Assembly: GCA_035604685.1 (NCBI GenBank)
Contig: DATNIB010000016.1
Span: forward strand, 1-46,750
DNA length: 46,750 nt
Direction: 5' to 3'
From: DATNIB01 sp035604685
GTDB lineage: Bacteria; Actinomycetota; Acidimicrobiia; Acidimicrobiales; RAAP-2
The first letter of the stretch is position 1. Every line of letters begins with the position of its first letter. The translations under genes and the position numbers were made by a program. Positions 24,015-30,690 of the stretch are shown piece by piece. The notes under the pieces were generated by a model that was given only the letters and a program-made list of their open reading frames with translations, did not search any database and was not told the origin of the DNA.

Positions 24015-24686
24015 TTATCTAGAGGGTTTTCCTTCGGCGTACCGGGCCAGATACTCGGGAAGGGCGACGCCCGACGGGAGCTGCGCGTCGGGGAGCGGCG
24101 CCCGCACCAGCCGCTCGAAGGGCACGACCCCCGCCCACACGCCGAGTTCCATGTCCTCCTCGTCGTCGAGGGGTGGCCCGCGGCGGACCTTGGCCGAGCC
24201 TTCGTCGATGGCGAAGCGCAGGAAGAGGGTGGCCGTGAGCTCGGCCTCGGTCGGACCCCGGGCGTCGAGACTCCGACCGGGAACCATGTGCTCGAGGAGG
24301 GCCGCGACGGCGGTGCGCTTCTCGTCGAGGTCGTCGACGCGTTCGGGGACGGCGAAGAGCATGACGGAGCGGTAGTTCATCGAGTGGTGGAACGCCGAGC
24401 GGGCGAGGACGAGCCCGTCGAGCAGGGTGACCTCGACGCAGGCCGGTGTCCCGTCGGCCAGGGCTCGCAACATCCGGTTGCCGACCGCCCCGTGTAGGTA
24501 GAGGGCATCGCCGACGCGGGCGAAGGTCATCGGCGTGACGAAGGGCGACCCACCGGTGTTGAAGCCGACGTGACAGATGAGCGCCTCGTCCAAGATCTCA
24601 TAGGCAAGCGCTCGGTCGTAGTCGCCCCGCTCGCGATGTCGGCGCAGCGTGGTCCGATCGGTGCCGCGGAGGGCCTCCGGGGTCAT
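24015..24686 (-). CDS. Pyridoxamine 5'-phosphate oxidase-like (FMN-binding split barrel) protein
   Basis: 223 residues. The N-terminal split barrel (LICHVGFNTGGSPFVTPMTF, LYLHGAVGNRML, then SMNYRSVMLFAVPERV) matches the Pyridox_ox_2/NimA-like group of flavin-binding proteins. Members reduce or sequester small molecules; some confer nitroimidazole resistance. No specific substrate can be assigned. It starts 12 bp after the peroxiredoxin stop, so the two are co-transcribed and probably share a redox-protection role. Confidence 0.85.
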   Translation of the reverse strand: MTPEALRGTDRTTLRRHRERGDYDRALAYEILDEALICHVGFNTGGSPFVTPMTFARVGDALYLHGAVGNRMLRALADGTPACVEVTLLDGLVLARSAFHHSMNYRSVMLFAVPERVDDLDEKRTAVAALLEHMVPGRSLDARGPTEAELTATLFLRFAIDEGSAKVRRGPPLDDEEDMELGVWAGVVPFERLVRAPLPDAQLPSGVALPEYLARYAEGKPSR

Positions 24687-24698
24687 CGTCGCCGCCGG

Positions 24699-25163
24699 TC
24701 AGGACAGCGGGGCGCGCCGGGCGCGCAGCACCGCCAGCGCCCGATCGGCGTGGGCCTTCATCGCCACCTCCGAGGAGATGACCTCGAGCACGGTGCGGTC
24801 AGAGTCGATCACGAAGGTCTGGCGCCGGTTCCCGAGGGCGCCGATGGCGCGCTGGACGCCGAACTGTCGGGCGACCGAGCCGTCGGCGTCCGAGAGCAGG
24901 GGGAAACCGAAGTGGTGCTTGTCGGCGAACTGCTTCTGCCGCTCGACACGGTCGCCGCTGATCCCGACGGGCTGGGCGCCGACGGCCTGGAACTCGGCGG
25001 CGAGGTCCCGGAAGTGGCAGGACTCCCGGGTGCAGCCGTAGGTCATGGCGGCGGGATAGAAGAAGAGGACCACCGGTCCCGAGGCCAGCCAGCCGCTCAG
25101 GCGTCGAGGGGCACCGGTCTCATCGAGACGCTCGAAGTCCTCGACCACGTCGCCCTTTTGCAT
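24699..25163 (-). CDS. bcp: Peroxiredoxin, BCP/PrxQ type
   Basis: 154-residue thiol peroxidase of the AhpC/TSA superfamily. The active-site stretch FFYPAAMTYGCTRESCHFRD carries the peroxidatic Cys (in GCT) and the PrxQ resolving Cys five residues later (ESC). It normally depends on thioredoxin, and trxA/trxB are in this window. ATG 25163 has TACGCT 6 nt upstream and no Shine-Dalgarno. Confidence 0.93.
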   Translation of the reverse strand: MQKGDVVEDFERLDETGAPRRLSGWLASGPVVLFFYPAAMTYGCTRESCHFRDLAAEFQAVGAQPVGISGDRVERQKQFADKHHFGFPLLSDADGSVARQFGVQRAIGALGNRRQTFVIDSDRTVLEVISSEVAMKAHADRALAVLRARRAPLS

Positions 25164-25169
25164 CGCCCG

Positions 25170-25175
25170 AGCGTA
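25170..25175 (-). promoter_or_regulatory. -10-like element for leaderless peroxiredoxin transcript
   Basis: TACGCT on the minus strand, 6 nt before ATG 25163, in the 51-bp gap after the response-regulator gene. Confidence 0.55.
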
Positions 25176-25214
25176 CTGCGCGCCCCGCGGGCCGCCGTCC
25201 GCTCGGCGGTGCGC

Positions 25215-25946
25215 TCAGCCCTCGAAACGGAATCCGACCCCGCGGACGGTGACCAGGTGGCGGGGGTTGGCGGGGTCGGGCTCGATCTTGCGGCGGAGTC
25301 GCTTCATGTGCGTGTCGAGCGTCCGGGTGTCGGCCAGGTCCTGATCCCACCAGAGTCGGTCGATGCACCGGTCGCGGGTGACGACCTGGCCGGCGTGAGA
25401 CATGAGGAGGGCCAACAGGTCGAACTCCTTGCGGGACAGGTCGACGGTCTGGCCGTTCACGGTGACCAACCGACGCCCGGTGTCGAGGCGGACCGGCCCG
25501 GCCACGAGCACCTCCTCGGTGAGGGTGGCACTCGAGGGGGACCCTCGTCGCAGCACGGCCCGCATCCGAGCGACCAGCTCTCGCAGCCGGAACGGCTTGG
25601 GCACGTAGTCCGAAGCGCCCAACTCGAGGCCGAGGACCACGTCGACCTCGGAGTCCTTGGCCGTCACCATGATGATGGGGACCGGTGCGAGCGACCGCAT
25701 CTGCTGGCAGAGCTCCACCCCGGACTGATCGGGCAGCATCACGTCGACCAGCACCAGGTCCGGGTGGATGCGGTGGAACAGCCGCAGCGCTTCGTGGCCG
25801 TCCGCCGCCAGTTCGACGGCGAAGCCCTCGCGGGAGAGCCCGGAGGCCAGAGCCTGGCGGTAGGACTCCTCGTCGTCGACGACGAGGACCAGCGGCCGGT
25901 TGTCCCGGGGGGTCGACCCCTCGCGTGACTCGACCGTGGCGGTCAC
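25215..25946 (-). CDS. OmpR/PhoB family response regulator (RegX3-like)
   Basis: 243 residues. The receiver domain has VLVVDDEESYRQAL, the phospho-acceptor Asp in LVLVDVMLP, and the conserved Lys in DYVPKPF. The C-terminal winged helix has LSRKEFDLLALLMSHAGQVVTRD and RTLDTHMKRLRRKIE. It resembles mycobacterial RegX3/PhoP-type regulators. No histidine kinase gene is adjacent, so the partner is unknown. GTG 25946 is the start best placed before the receiver domain but lacks a good Shine-Dalgarno. A GTG at 26012 lies inside a 14-bp hairpin and would add a Pro-rich segment. Confidence 0.92.
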   Translation of the reverse strand: MTATVESREGSTPRDNRPLVLVVDDEESYRQALASGLSREGFAVELAADGHEALRLFHRIHPDLVLVDVMLPDQSGVELCQQMRSLAPVPIIMVTAKDSEVDVVLGLELGASDYVPKPFRLRELVARMRAVLRRGSPSSATLTEEVLVAGPVRLDTGRRLVTVNGQTVDLSRKEFDLLALLMSHAGQVVTRDRCIDRLWWDQDLADTRTLDTHMKRLRRKIEPDPANPRHLVTVRGVGFRFEG

Positions 25947-25980
25947 CGGGCGGCGCGGTTGACGCCGGGGGAGAAGGGGA

Positions 25981-26020
25981 GGCGACGAGTGGGGAAGGGG
26001 GGAGGCCCCCACTCGTCGCC
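25981..26020 (-). promoter_or_regulatory. Long perfect hairpin in the response-regulator leader
   Basis: GGCGACGAGTGGGG (25981-25994) and CCCCACTCGTCGCC (26007-26020) form a perfect 14-bp stem with a 12-nt loop, ending 34 nt before the likely start GTG 25946. There is no T-run. As RNA it would be very stable and could control translation or cause attenuation of the regulator. Confidence 0.6.
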
Positions 26021-26413
26021 TCGGCGCCCAGGTACGCGAGCACCCGTGCGAACGACGCCGGAGCGCGTAGACGAGCCCGGCGTCCCGGGGTGGTTCCTTC
26101 GAACGACACCCGAGGTGACGATCGAGTCAGAACCTGACACCCCACCCTGCTGAGGCGCCACCCAGCTGGCAGGTGTCATGCTGACCAGGCTACGCGGCAC
26201 AGATGAACGATCCGCGAAGCACGCGCTACAGAGAGATGACCCTCAGGTGAATTGTTTCCACGGACCGAGCGGCGTTCCCGAGCCGGTGGCTGCGACCCCC
26301 CGGTTGCGCGCGACGTGGGGACCCATCGGAGCACGCCGCGGCTCGGATCAGGATCCCCGCTTACGCCAGGGAGGGGGAGCGATGGTTGACCGGACGTCCG
26401 CAGCCGACCGCCA
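26021..26413. other. 393-bp intergenic region between divergent regulator and PPOX genes
   Basis: No convincing gene. It holds two small dyads, GTCAG-AAC-CTGAC (26126-26138) and GTCA-TGC-TGAC (26175-26185), with centres 48 bp apart. The segments TGACACC..CTGC and GCAGGTGTCA can also pair across about 30 nt. A strong ribosome-binding sequence (GGGAGGGGGAGC) precedes a short reading frame at 26382. The dyads could be binding sites for the adjacent response regulator, but this is inference. Confidence 0.4.
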
Positions 26414-26417
26414 ATGA
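26382..26417 (+). CDS. Possible 11-residue leader peptide upstream of PPOX gene
   Basis: ATG 26382 has a strong Shine-Dalgarno (GGGAGGGGGAGC) and encodes MVDRTSAADRQ. Its TGA stop overlaps the ATG of the next gene (ATGA). That next gene lacks a good ribosome-binding site of its own, so translational coupling through this mini-ORF is plausible. A longer in-frame version would begin at 26178 but reads through non-coding-looking sequence. Confidence 0.35.
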   Translation: MVDRTSAADRQ

Positions 26418-26905
26418 GCGATGCAATGCCCTACGGTGCCGGGGTCAACCAGCGCCAGGGCATCCGGATGCGAGACGACGAGGTGGCGGCCTTCATCGCA
26501 TCGCGTCGCGTCGCGACCCTGTGCACGTTCAACCACGACGGGACGATCCATGCAGTGGCCATGTGGTACGGGTTCTTGGAGGGCGCGGTCGCGTTCGAGA
26601 CCAAGGCCAAGTCCCAAAAGGCCCGGAATCTGCTGCGCGATCAGCGTCTCACCTGTCTGTTCGAGGCCGGCGACGCGTACAACGAGCTGCGCGGCGTCGA
26701 ACTGGTGGGGCATGCCGAGTTCGTCGACGACCCCGCGGAGATGTACGAGCTCGGTGTCAGCGTCTACGAGCGCTACAACGGCCCGTATCGCGAGGACCTC
26801 CGTCCCGTCATCGAGGCCATGCTGCACAAGCGGATCGTGGCCAAGGTCGTCGTCGATCGAACGGTCAGTTGGGACCACCGAAAGCTCTCGCAACCGCAGG
26901 CCTGA
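26414..26905 (+). CDS. PPOX class F420/flavin-dependent oxidoreductase
   Basis: 163-residue split-barrel protein. The conserved core AAFIASRRVATLCTFNHDG, then HAVAMWYGFLEGAVAFETK and KARNLLRDQRLTCLFE, is typical of the PPOX class F420-dependent group in actinobacteria, which reduce biliverdin-, quinone- or xenobiotic-type substrates. Cofactor choice (F420 or FMN) cannot be read with certainty. The ATG overlaps the stop of a possible leader peptide. Confidence 0.85.
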   Translation: MSDAMPYGAGVNQRQGIRMRDDEVAAFIASRRVATLCTFNHDGTIHAVAMWYGFLEGAVAFETKAKSQKARNLLRDQRLTCLFEAGDAYNELRGVELVGHAEFVDDPAEMYELGVSVYERYNGPYREDLRPVIEAMLHKRIVAKVVVDRTVSWDHRKLSQPQA

Positions 26906-26942
26906 GGTCCATCCGGGAGCGTACGGGGCACGTGGCGTCTGG

Positions 26943-26971
26943 TTGCGCCTGTTGACGGGGTACCCCATACT
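26943..26971 (+). promoter_or_regulatory. Candidate promoter of the liv operon
   Basis: TTGCGC, 17-bp spacer, CATACT. It lies about 120 bp before livG in the 186-bp gap after the PPOX gene. The spacer contains the palindrome GGGGTACCCC, which may be an operator. Confidence 0.4.
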
Positions 26972-27091
26972 TCTCGCAGGGAACCGGGCCTCGCGGCCGG
27001 GTTCGCGGCAACGCTGGCGCCGAGCCGCAGACAGTTGGGGTGGGGGATGGGGCGCACCGTGTCGGGCACGGTCGTCGTCGCCTGGAGGGCC

Positions 27092-27889
27092 ATGAGCAGC
27101 GCAGCGCCGGCGGGACTCGCGGTCAACGAGGTCACGGTCGCCTTCGGTGGTCTGACCGCGCTCGACGGCGTCTCGCTCACCGCCGAATCAGGCGAGATCG
27201 TCGGCGTGATCGGCCCGAACGGCGCCGGCAAGACGACGCTGTTCAACATCATCTGCGGCTTCGTCCGGCCCGACTCGGGGACGCTCAGCTATCGCGGCCA
27301 GGCCCTAGGAAGGCACCAACCGCATCACCTGGCCAAGTTGGGGATCGCGCGGACACTGCAGGGTGTGGGGCTTTGGCGCGGACTGAGCGTGGTCGAGAAC
27401 GTGATGGCCGGGGGCCAGGCGATTGCCAAGGCCGACTTCGCCTCTGCGCTGTTCGGGCTCTGGCGCTCGAGCCGCGAGGAGACTCGGCTGCGAGACAAGG
27501 CGCTCGAGCTCCTCGGCGAGCTGCACATCGCCCAGTATGCGAAGGCCTACCCCCAAGCACTCCCGTACGGGATCCAGAAGCGGGCCTCGCTCGCTCGCGC
27601 CCTCATGGCGGAGCCGACCCTCCTTCTACTCGACGAGCCGGCGAGCGGGTTGTCCACCGACGACATGGACGAGCTCAGGGAGCTGCTCGCCCGGTTACGG
27701 CCCCGCATGGGGGTCCTCCTGGTGGAGCACCACATGGACCTCGTCATGTCGACCTGTGACCGTCTCGTCGTGCTCAACTTCGGTCGCGTCATCGCCACCG
27801 GGACACCCGCCGAGGTCCAGGCCAACCCAGAGGTGACCACCGCCTACCTCGGCCAGGACATCTCGACCATGTCGGCGACCGACGGCTGA
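27092..27889 (+). CDS. livG: Branched-chain amino acid-type ABC transporter ATPase LivG
   Basis: 265-residue ABC ATPase. Walker A GPNGAGKTTL is at 41-50, the signature is reduced to LPYGIQKRASLA, and Walker B is LLLLDEPASGL, with the H-loop in LLVEHHMDLV. Its tail ends at the LivG-specific C-terminal helix region. ATG 27092 is preferred (Shine-Dalgarno TGGAGG); in-frame starts at 27047 and 27035 would add 15-19 unconserved residues. First gene of a five-gene HAAT-family importer, 5 bp before livF. Confidence 0.92.
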   Translation: MSSAAPAGLAVNEVTVAFGGLTALDGVSLTAESGEIVGVIGPNGAGKTTLFNIICGFVRPDSGTLSYRGQALGRHQPHHLAKLGIARTLQGVGLWRGLSVVENVMAGGQAIAKADFASALFGLWRSSREETRLRDKALELLGELHIAQYAKAYPQALPYGIQKRASLARALMAEPTLLLLDEPASGLSTDDMDELRELLARLRPRMGVLLVEHHMDLVMSTCDRLVVLNFGRVIATGTPAEVQANPEVTTAYLGQDISTMSATDG

Positions 27890-27894
27890 TCGCG

Positions 27895-28608
27895 ATGGCC
27901 GTCCTCGACATCGAAGACCTCAGCGTCTCTTACGGTGCCGTCAACGCGCTCACCGACGTCACGTTCAGCGCGCAGGAGGGAGAGGTCACCGCGGTGCTGG
28001 GCGCCAACGGCGCCGGCAAGACCACCCTGCTTCGCACCATTACCGGGCTGGTCCACCCGCGGAAGGGCACCATCCGCTACGACGGCGAGCAGCTCGAGAA
28101 GATGTCGGTCGAGCGGATCGTCCGTCACGGTGTGTCACACGTGCCCGAGGGTCGCGCGGTTATCGACGAGATGACGATCGACGAGAACCTCCGGCTCGGG
28201 GCACTGTGGCGGTTCGCTCGCAACGAGCGTTCGGCGGTCATCGAAGAGATCTACGAGCTGTTCCCGCCGCTCGAACTGCGGCGCCGACAGCATGCCAACA
28301 CACTGTCGGGTGGCGAGCGCCAGATGCTCTCGATCGGTCGCGCGCTGGTGGCCCGCCCCAAGGTGCTTCTGCTCGACGAGCCGTCGCTGGGCCTGGCACC
28401 GATCGTCACCGCTCGCCTCATGGCTGTGCTCCGGGACCTGACCGTGGCCTCCAAGCTCATCGTCGTCCTGGTCGAACAGAACGCACGAAGCGCTCTGTCG
28501 ATCGCCCAGCGAGCGGTCGTCATCAATCTCGGGAGGGTGGTGGTGTGCGACGACGCGGACGCGGTGGCTGGCGACAGCGACCTCCGGCATCACTACCTCG
28601 GCTACTAG
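27895..28608 (+). CDS. livF: Branched-chain amino acid-type ABC transporter ATPase LivF
   Basis: 237-residue ABC ATPase with Walker A GANGAGKTTLL, signature LSGGERQML and Walker B LLLLDEPSLGLAP. The VSHVPEGRAVIDEMTIDENL segment is typical of LivF. It pairs with LivG to drive the LivH-LivM channel. It follows livG by 5 bp and precedes livH by 15 bp. Confidence 0.95.
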   Translation: MAVLDIEDLSVSYGAVNALTDVTFSAQEGEVTAVLGANGAGKTTLLRTITGLVHPRKGTIRYDGEQLEKMSVERIVRHGVSHVPEGRAVIDEMTIDENLRLGALWRFARNERSAVIEEIYELFPPLELRRRQHANTLSGGERQMLSIGRALVARPKVLLLDEPSLGLAPIVTARLMAVLRDLTVASKLIVVLVEQNARSALSIAQRAVVINLGRVVVCDDADAVAGDSDLRHHYLGY

Positions 28609-28623
28609 GAGCGGCATTTCAAC

Positions 28624-29502
28624 ATGCAGTTCTTCTTGAACATCACCCTGGGGGGCATCGCCAGCGGGATGATCGTTTCGGCGGTCGCCCTGGGGCTGGT
28701 GCTGATCTTCCGGGCGACCAACATCGTGAACTTCGCCCAGGGGGCGATGGCGATGATCACCACCTACATCGCCTACGCCATCTTGCACCAGGGGGCGAAC
28801 TACTGGGAGGCGTTGCTGGCCGCGCTCGCAGTCGGGCTTCTCTTCGGCGCCACGACGCAGTACGTGCTGATCCGCCCGATCCAGAACAAGTCGCCGCTCA
28901 ACGCGATCATCATCACCTTCGGCTTCCTCATCTTCTTGGAGGGGATCGCCGGGGCCATCTGGGGAAGCACGACCCGGGTGTACCCGGCCCCCTTCTCGGA
29001 GTCGGGCCAGAAGATCGGGGGAACCCAGATCGCGTTCTCCCCCTTCGACGTGTACATCGTGGTCGCGGTGCTCACGCTGATGGCGGTGATGCTGGTGCTC
29101 TTCCGGGCCACCAACCTGGGGCTGCGGATGCGGGCGGTCGCCTTCGCCCCCGAGGCCGCCCGGCTGCTCGGCGTGCGGGTGAAACCGCTCCTCACGTTGG
29201 GCTGGGCGCTGGCTGCTTCGGCCGGGGTCTTGGCCGCGCTGCTGGTGGTGCCCACGTCCTCGCTCACCCCCAACTTCATGGACGTGATCCTCGTCTACGG
29301 CTTCACGGCGGCCGTGGTCGGCGGCCTCGACAGCCCGGTCGGGGCGCTCGTCGGCGGCCTCATCACGGGGCTTTCGCTGGCCTGGGTCGGTGGGTACCTG
29401 GGCGGCTCGCTCGAGCCGATGGGGGCGCTCGCCCTCGTGATCATCTCCCTGATGATCCGCCCGGAGGGCATCTTCGCCCGGCCGCCCGCCCGGAGGGTCT
29501 GA
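28624..29502 (+). CDS. livH: Branched-chain amino acid-type ABC transporter permease LivH
   Basis: 292-residue polytopic permease with about 8 hydrophobic helices. Typical LivH features are the N-terminal GGIASGMIVSAVALGLVLIF, then TNIVNFAQGAMAM, RATNLGLRMRAVAFAPEAA (the EAA-like coupling loop) and AAVVGGLDSPVGALVGGL. The livM start follows the stop directly with no spacer, suggesting coupled translation. Confidence 0.94.
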   Translation: MQFFLNITLGGIASGMIVSAVALGLVLIFRATNIVNFAQGAMAMITTYIAYAILHQGANYWEALLAALAVGLLFGATTQYVLIRPIQNKSPLNAIIITFGFLIFLEGIAGAIWGSTTRVYPAPFSESGQKIGGTQIAFSPFDVYIVVAVLTLMAVMLVLFRATNLGLRMRAVAFAPEAARLLGVRVKPLLTLGWALAASAGVLAALLVVPTSSLTPNFMDVILVYGFTAAVVGGLDSPVGALVGGLITGLSLAWVGGYLGGSLEPMGALALVIISLMIRPEGIFARPPARRV

Positions 29503-30654
29503 GTGGACGCGCTGAAACGCCCGGTCCGGGCGCTCACCGCCCAGCCGTGGTTCCGGCTGCCGCGCCAGCCGATGCTGCGCCACCTCACCTTCGCGGTGCT
29601 GGCCGGTGTGGGCCTCTACTTCCTCACCAACTGGCTGAGCGCGTTCAACGACTACCAGGCCGGCCAGGTCGCCTTCTACGCCATCGCCCTGGCCGGGCTG
29701 ACGCTCCTCACCGGGATCAACGGGCAGATCTCGCTCGGCAGCGGCGGGTTCATGGCGGTCGGCGCGTTCACCCTCGCCCTCCTCTACACCCACACCAACT
29801 GGAACCTGGTGCCCGAGCTGGCCATCGCCGTCGCCGTGAGCGTCGTCGCCGGCGGGATCATCGGCATTCCGGCCACCCGCCTGCGCGGCCCGTACCTGGC
29901 GGGCATGACGTTGACGGTCGCCCTCGGCCTCCCCTACGTCACCAATCAGTACAACAGCATCTTCGGTGGCGACCAGGGGCTGACCACACCGCCCCCCACC
30001 GGCCCCTCGGACATCAACCCCGAGCAGTGGCTGGCCTGGATCCAGCTCCTGTGCGCCCTGATCGTCCTCGTCCTCTTGGGCAACCTGTTGCGGAGCCGAT
30101 TCGGCCGGTCGTTCCGGGCAGTGCGCGACGACGAGATCGCGGCGTCGCTGGCCGGGATCAACGTGCCCCGCACCAAGGTGATCGCCTTCATGGTGAGCTC
30201 CGGGTGCGCCGGGCTGGCGGGCGCCCTCTTGGCACTTTCTGCCGGGGTGACGAACTCGGCCGAGTTCCCGCTCGCGCTCTCGATCTATCTGCTGGCCGGC
30301 GTCGTGCTCGGAGGCACCGGGAGTCTCATGGGGGTGTGGTGGGGGGCGATCATCGTGGTGTACCTGCCCAACGAGTGGGCCAGGTCGCTCGCCAACGCCT
30401 TCCACGCCAACAGCCTGGTGAGCGCCAACCTGGCCATCATCATCTTCGGGCTGGTGCTGGTGGTCATGATGATGGTGGCGCCGGCCGGGATCCAGGGCGC
30501 CCTGCGGTGGGTGGCCGGGAAGGTGGCCGCGTACTTTTCCTCCGACCCTGTTACTAATATGACGCTACCGTTACAGGAGCCACCCGGATCGAATATCAAT
30601 TCGCCTGATATTGCCGGCGGATCGGTGACCGAGACGGAGAAGCAAGGGGTGTGA
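29503..30654 (+). CDS. livM: Branched-chain amino acid-type ABC transporter permease LivM
   Basis: 383-residue permease. LivM hallmarks: YAIALAGLTLLTGINGQISLGSGGFMAVGA, the coupling loop SFRAVRDDEIAASLAGINV, and LAGVVLGGTGSLMGVWWGA. It starts with GTG immediately after livH. The last ~30 residues form an unusual hydrophilic tail encoded by distinctly AT-richer DNA that also contains a 7-bp inverted repeat; this suggests a control element for livK within the end of the gene. Confidence 0.93.
   Translation: MDALKRPVRALTAQPWFRLPRQPMLRHLTFAVLAGVGLYFLTNWLSAFNDYQAGQVAFYAIALAGLTLLTGINGQISLGSGGFMAVGAFTLALLYTHTNWNLVPELAIAVAVSVVAGGIIGIPATRLRGPYLAGMTLTVALGLPYVTNQYNSIFGGDQGLTTPPPTGPSDINPEQWLAWIQLLCALIVLVLLGNLLRSRFGRSFRAVRDDEIAASLAGINVPRTKVIAFMVSSGCAGLAGALLALSAGVTNSAEFPLALSIYLLAGVVLGGTGSLMGVWWGAIIVVYLPNEWARSLANAFHANSLVSANLAIIIFGLVLVVMMMVAPAGIQGALRWVAGKVAAYFSSDPVTNMTLPLQEPPGSNINSPDIAGGSVTETEKQGV
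30592..30612. promoter_or_regulatory. Inverted repeat upstream of livK
   Basis: AATATCA-ATTCGCC-TGATATT is a perfect 7-bp dyad with a 7-bp spacer, inside the AT-rich end of livM and 78 bp before the livK ATG. TAATAT at 30555-30560 could be a nearby -10. A separate promoter or operator for the binding-protein gene is likely. Confidence 0.5.
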
Positions 30655-30690
30655 TGACAACGCCCGACGACAACCCAGAGGGGGGTAGCA

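Noticed and set aside
26248..26270. PHO-box-like ATTCACC before the PPOX gene, as a target of the RegX3-like regulator
   Set aside because: Only one imperfect half-site is visible; PHO boxes need direct repeats at 11-bp spacing, which are absent.
26178..26417. 79-codon frame before the PPOX gene
   Set aside because: No ribosome-binding site at its ATG and an unremarkable, Arg/Pro-rich product. Only its last 11 codons have good initiation signals, so only those are listed.
28135..30405. 756-codon minus-strand frame opposite the liv operon
   Set aside because: Antisense shadow of livF, livH and livM; no domain, and amino-acid composition is typical of reverse-frame GC-rich DNA.
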